Source of the DNA: an uncultured Candidatus Planktophila sp.
GTDB lineage: Bacteria; Actinomycetota; Actinomycetes; Nanopelagicales; Nanopelagicaceae
Assembly: GCA_937975715.1 (NCBI GenBank)
Contig: CALJUA010000106.1
Span: 1 to 22,215 of the forward strand
DNA length: 22,215 nucleotides
Direction: 5' to 3'
Part shown: piece after piece, positions 22,004-22,215 of the stretch
Layout: the number at the start of each line of letters is the position of its first letter
Position numbering within the stretch: the first letter of the stretch is position 1
Made by a program: the position numbers and the translations under genes
Notes under the pieces: model-generated
Databases searched by the model: none
What the model saw: only the letters and a program-made list of their open reading frames with translations
What the model was told of the DNA's origin: nothing

Positions 22004-22215
22004 ATGAGTGATGAGCGCGAGAAGTTAAGTTACGAAGATTTTGGCGTGGCAGTTCGCGAACTCGCGCAGACAATTAAAGATTCTGGATACGAGCCCGACA
22101 TCGTCCTAAGCATTGCCCGCGGTGGCCTACTCATAGGCGGGGCTCTTGGTTATGCCTTAGGAGTGAAGAACACCTTCACAATGTCTGTTGAATTCTATAC
22201 AGGCGTCAATGAGCG
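22004..22215 (+). CDS. Phosphoribosyltransferase-domain protein (5' part only)
   Basis: 70 complete codons are visible before the window ends. The reading begins MSDEREKLSYEDFGVAVREL and continues with DIVLSIARGGLLIGGALGYA, the PPi-loop region (S-I-A-R-G-G) of type I phosphoribosyltransferases of the xanthine/guanine or hypoxanthine kind. The YALGVKNTFTMSVEFYTG segment resembles Gpt-like proteins. The PRPP-binding motif lies beyond the window end, so substrate and activity cannot be judged. It begins a new unit after the glnA terminator, with a leaderless-type start. Confidence 0.78.
   Translation, partial: MSDEREKLSYEDFGVAVRELAQTIKDSGYEPDIVLSIARGGLLIGGALGYALGVKNTFTMSVEFYTGVNE

Overview
The window looks like a compact, mid-GC (roughly 47-50% by eye) actinobacterial chromosome segment. 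The gene order, the actinobacterial families (DUF3043, DUF4191, SCO2322-family, two-lipoyl SucB, adenylylatable GlnA), the very short or overlapping gene junctions and the reduced GC fit a genome-streamlined lineage such as freshwater Nanopelagicales (acI). The phylum is secure from content. The order is an inference that a 16S or whole-genome comparison would have to settle. No mobile elements, tRNA, rRNA or CRISPR were seen, and no stretch over 300 bases lacks a gene.

Layout. (1) 1-2065: a partial ErpA/HesB Fe-S insertion gene diverges from nadA (quinolinate synthase), followed by a DUF3043 membrane protein. (2) 2067-3068: an aldo/keto reductase on the minus strand. (3) 3117-7010: a cobalamin riboswitch followed by a secreted SCO2322-family protein, EcfT, a fused double ATPase and an ECF S component. 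This is a self-contained, B12-controlled ECF uptake operon with an unexplained exported partner. (4) 6981-9624: gcvT (minus) diverging from a leucyl aminopeptidase gene. (5) 9734-13759: lpdA, sucB and a TIGR01777-type epimerase gene. (6) 13737-16999: a minus-strand two-gene unit, an MMPL transporter followed by an FAD-dependent oxidoreductase. (7) 17029-19973: lipB, lipA, a PlsC-type acyltransferase and DUF4191. (8) 19977-22215: an RDD protein (minus), glnA with a GlnR-like dyad and a strong terminator, and the start of a phosphoribosyltransferase gene.

How the genes work together. LipB and LipA make the lipoyl cofactor carried by SucB (two lipoyl domains) and by the glycine cleavage H-protein (not in the window) that GcvT serves. 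LpdA re-oxidises these lipoyl arms. NadA and LipA both need 4Fe-4S clusters, and an Fe-S carrier gene sits beside nadA. From memory, the order erpA ... gcvT, leucyl aminopeptidase, sucB/dlaT, epimerase, lipB, lipA, DUF4191, RDD, glnA mirrors the Rv2204c-Rv2220 block of Mycobacterium tuberculosis. The riboswitch-ECF operon and the MMPL/FAD pair are the parts I would treat as accessory.

A window-wide signal stands out. Nine genes that begin transcription units and lack a Shine-Dalgarno sequence each carry a TANNNT hexamer ending exactly 6 or 7 bases before the start codon, the geometry of leaderless transcripts. The unit-leading genes without it (nadA, SCO2322-family, pepA, lpdA, glnA) all have clear purine-rich ribosome binding sites instead.
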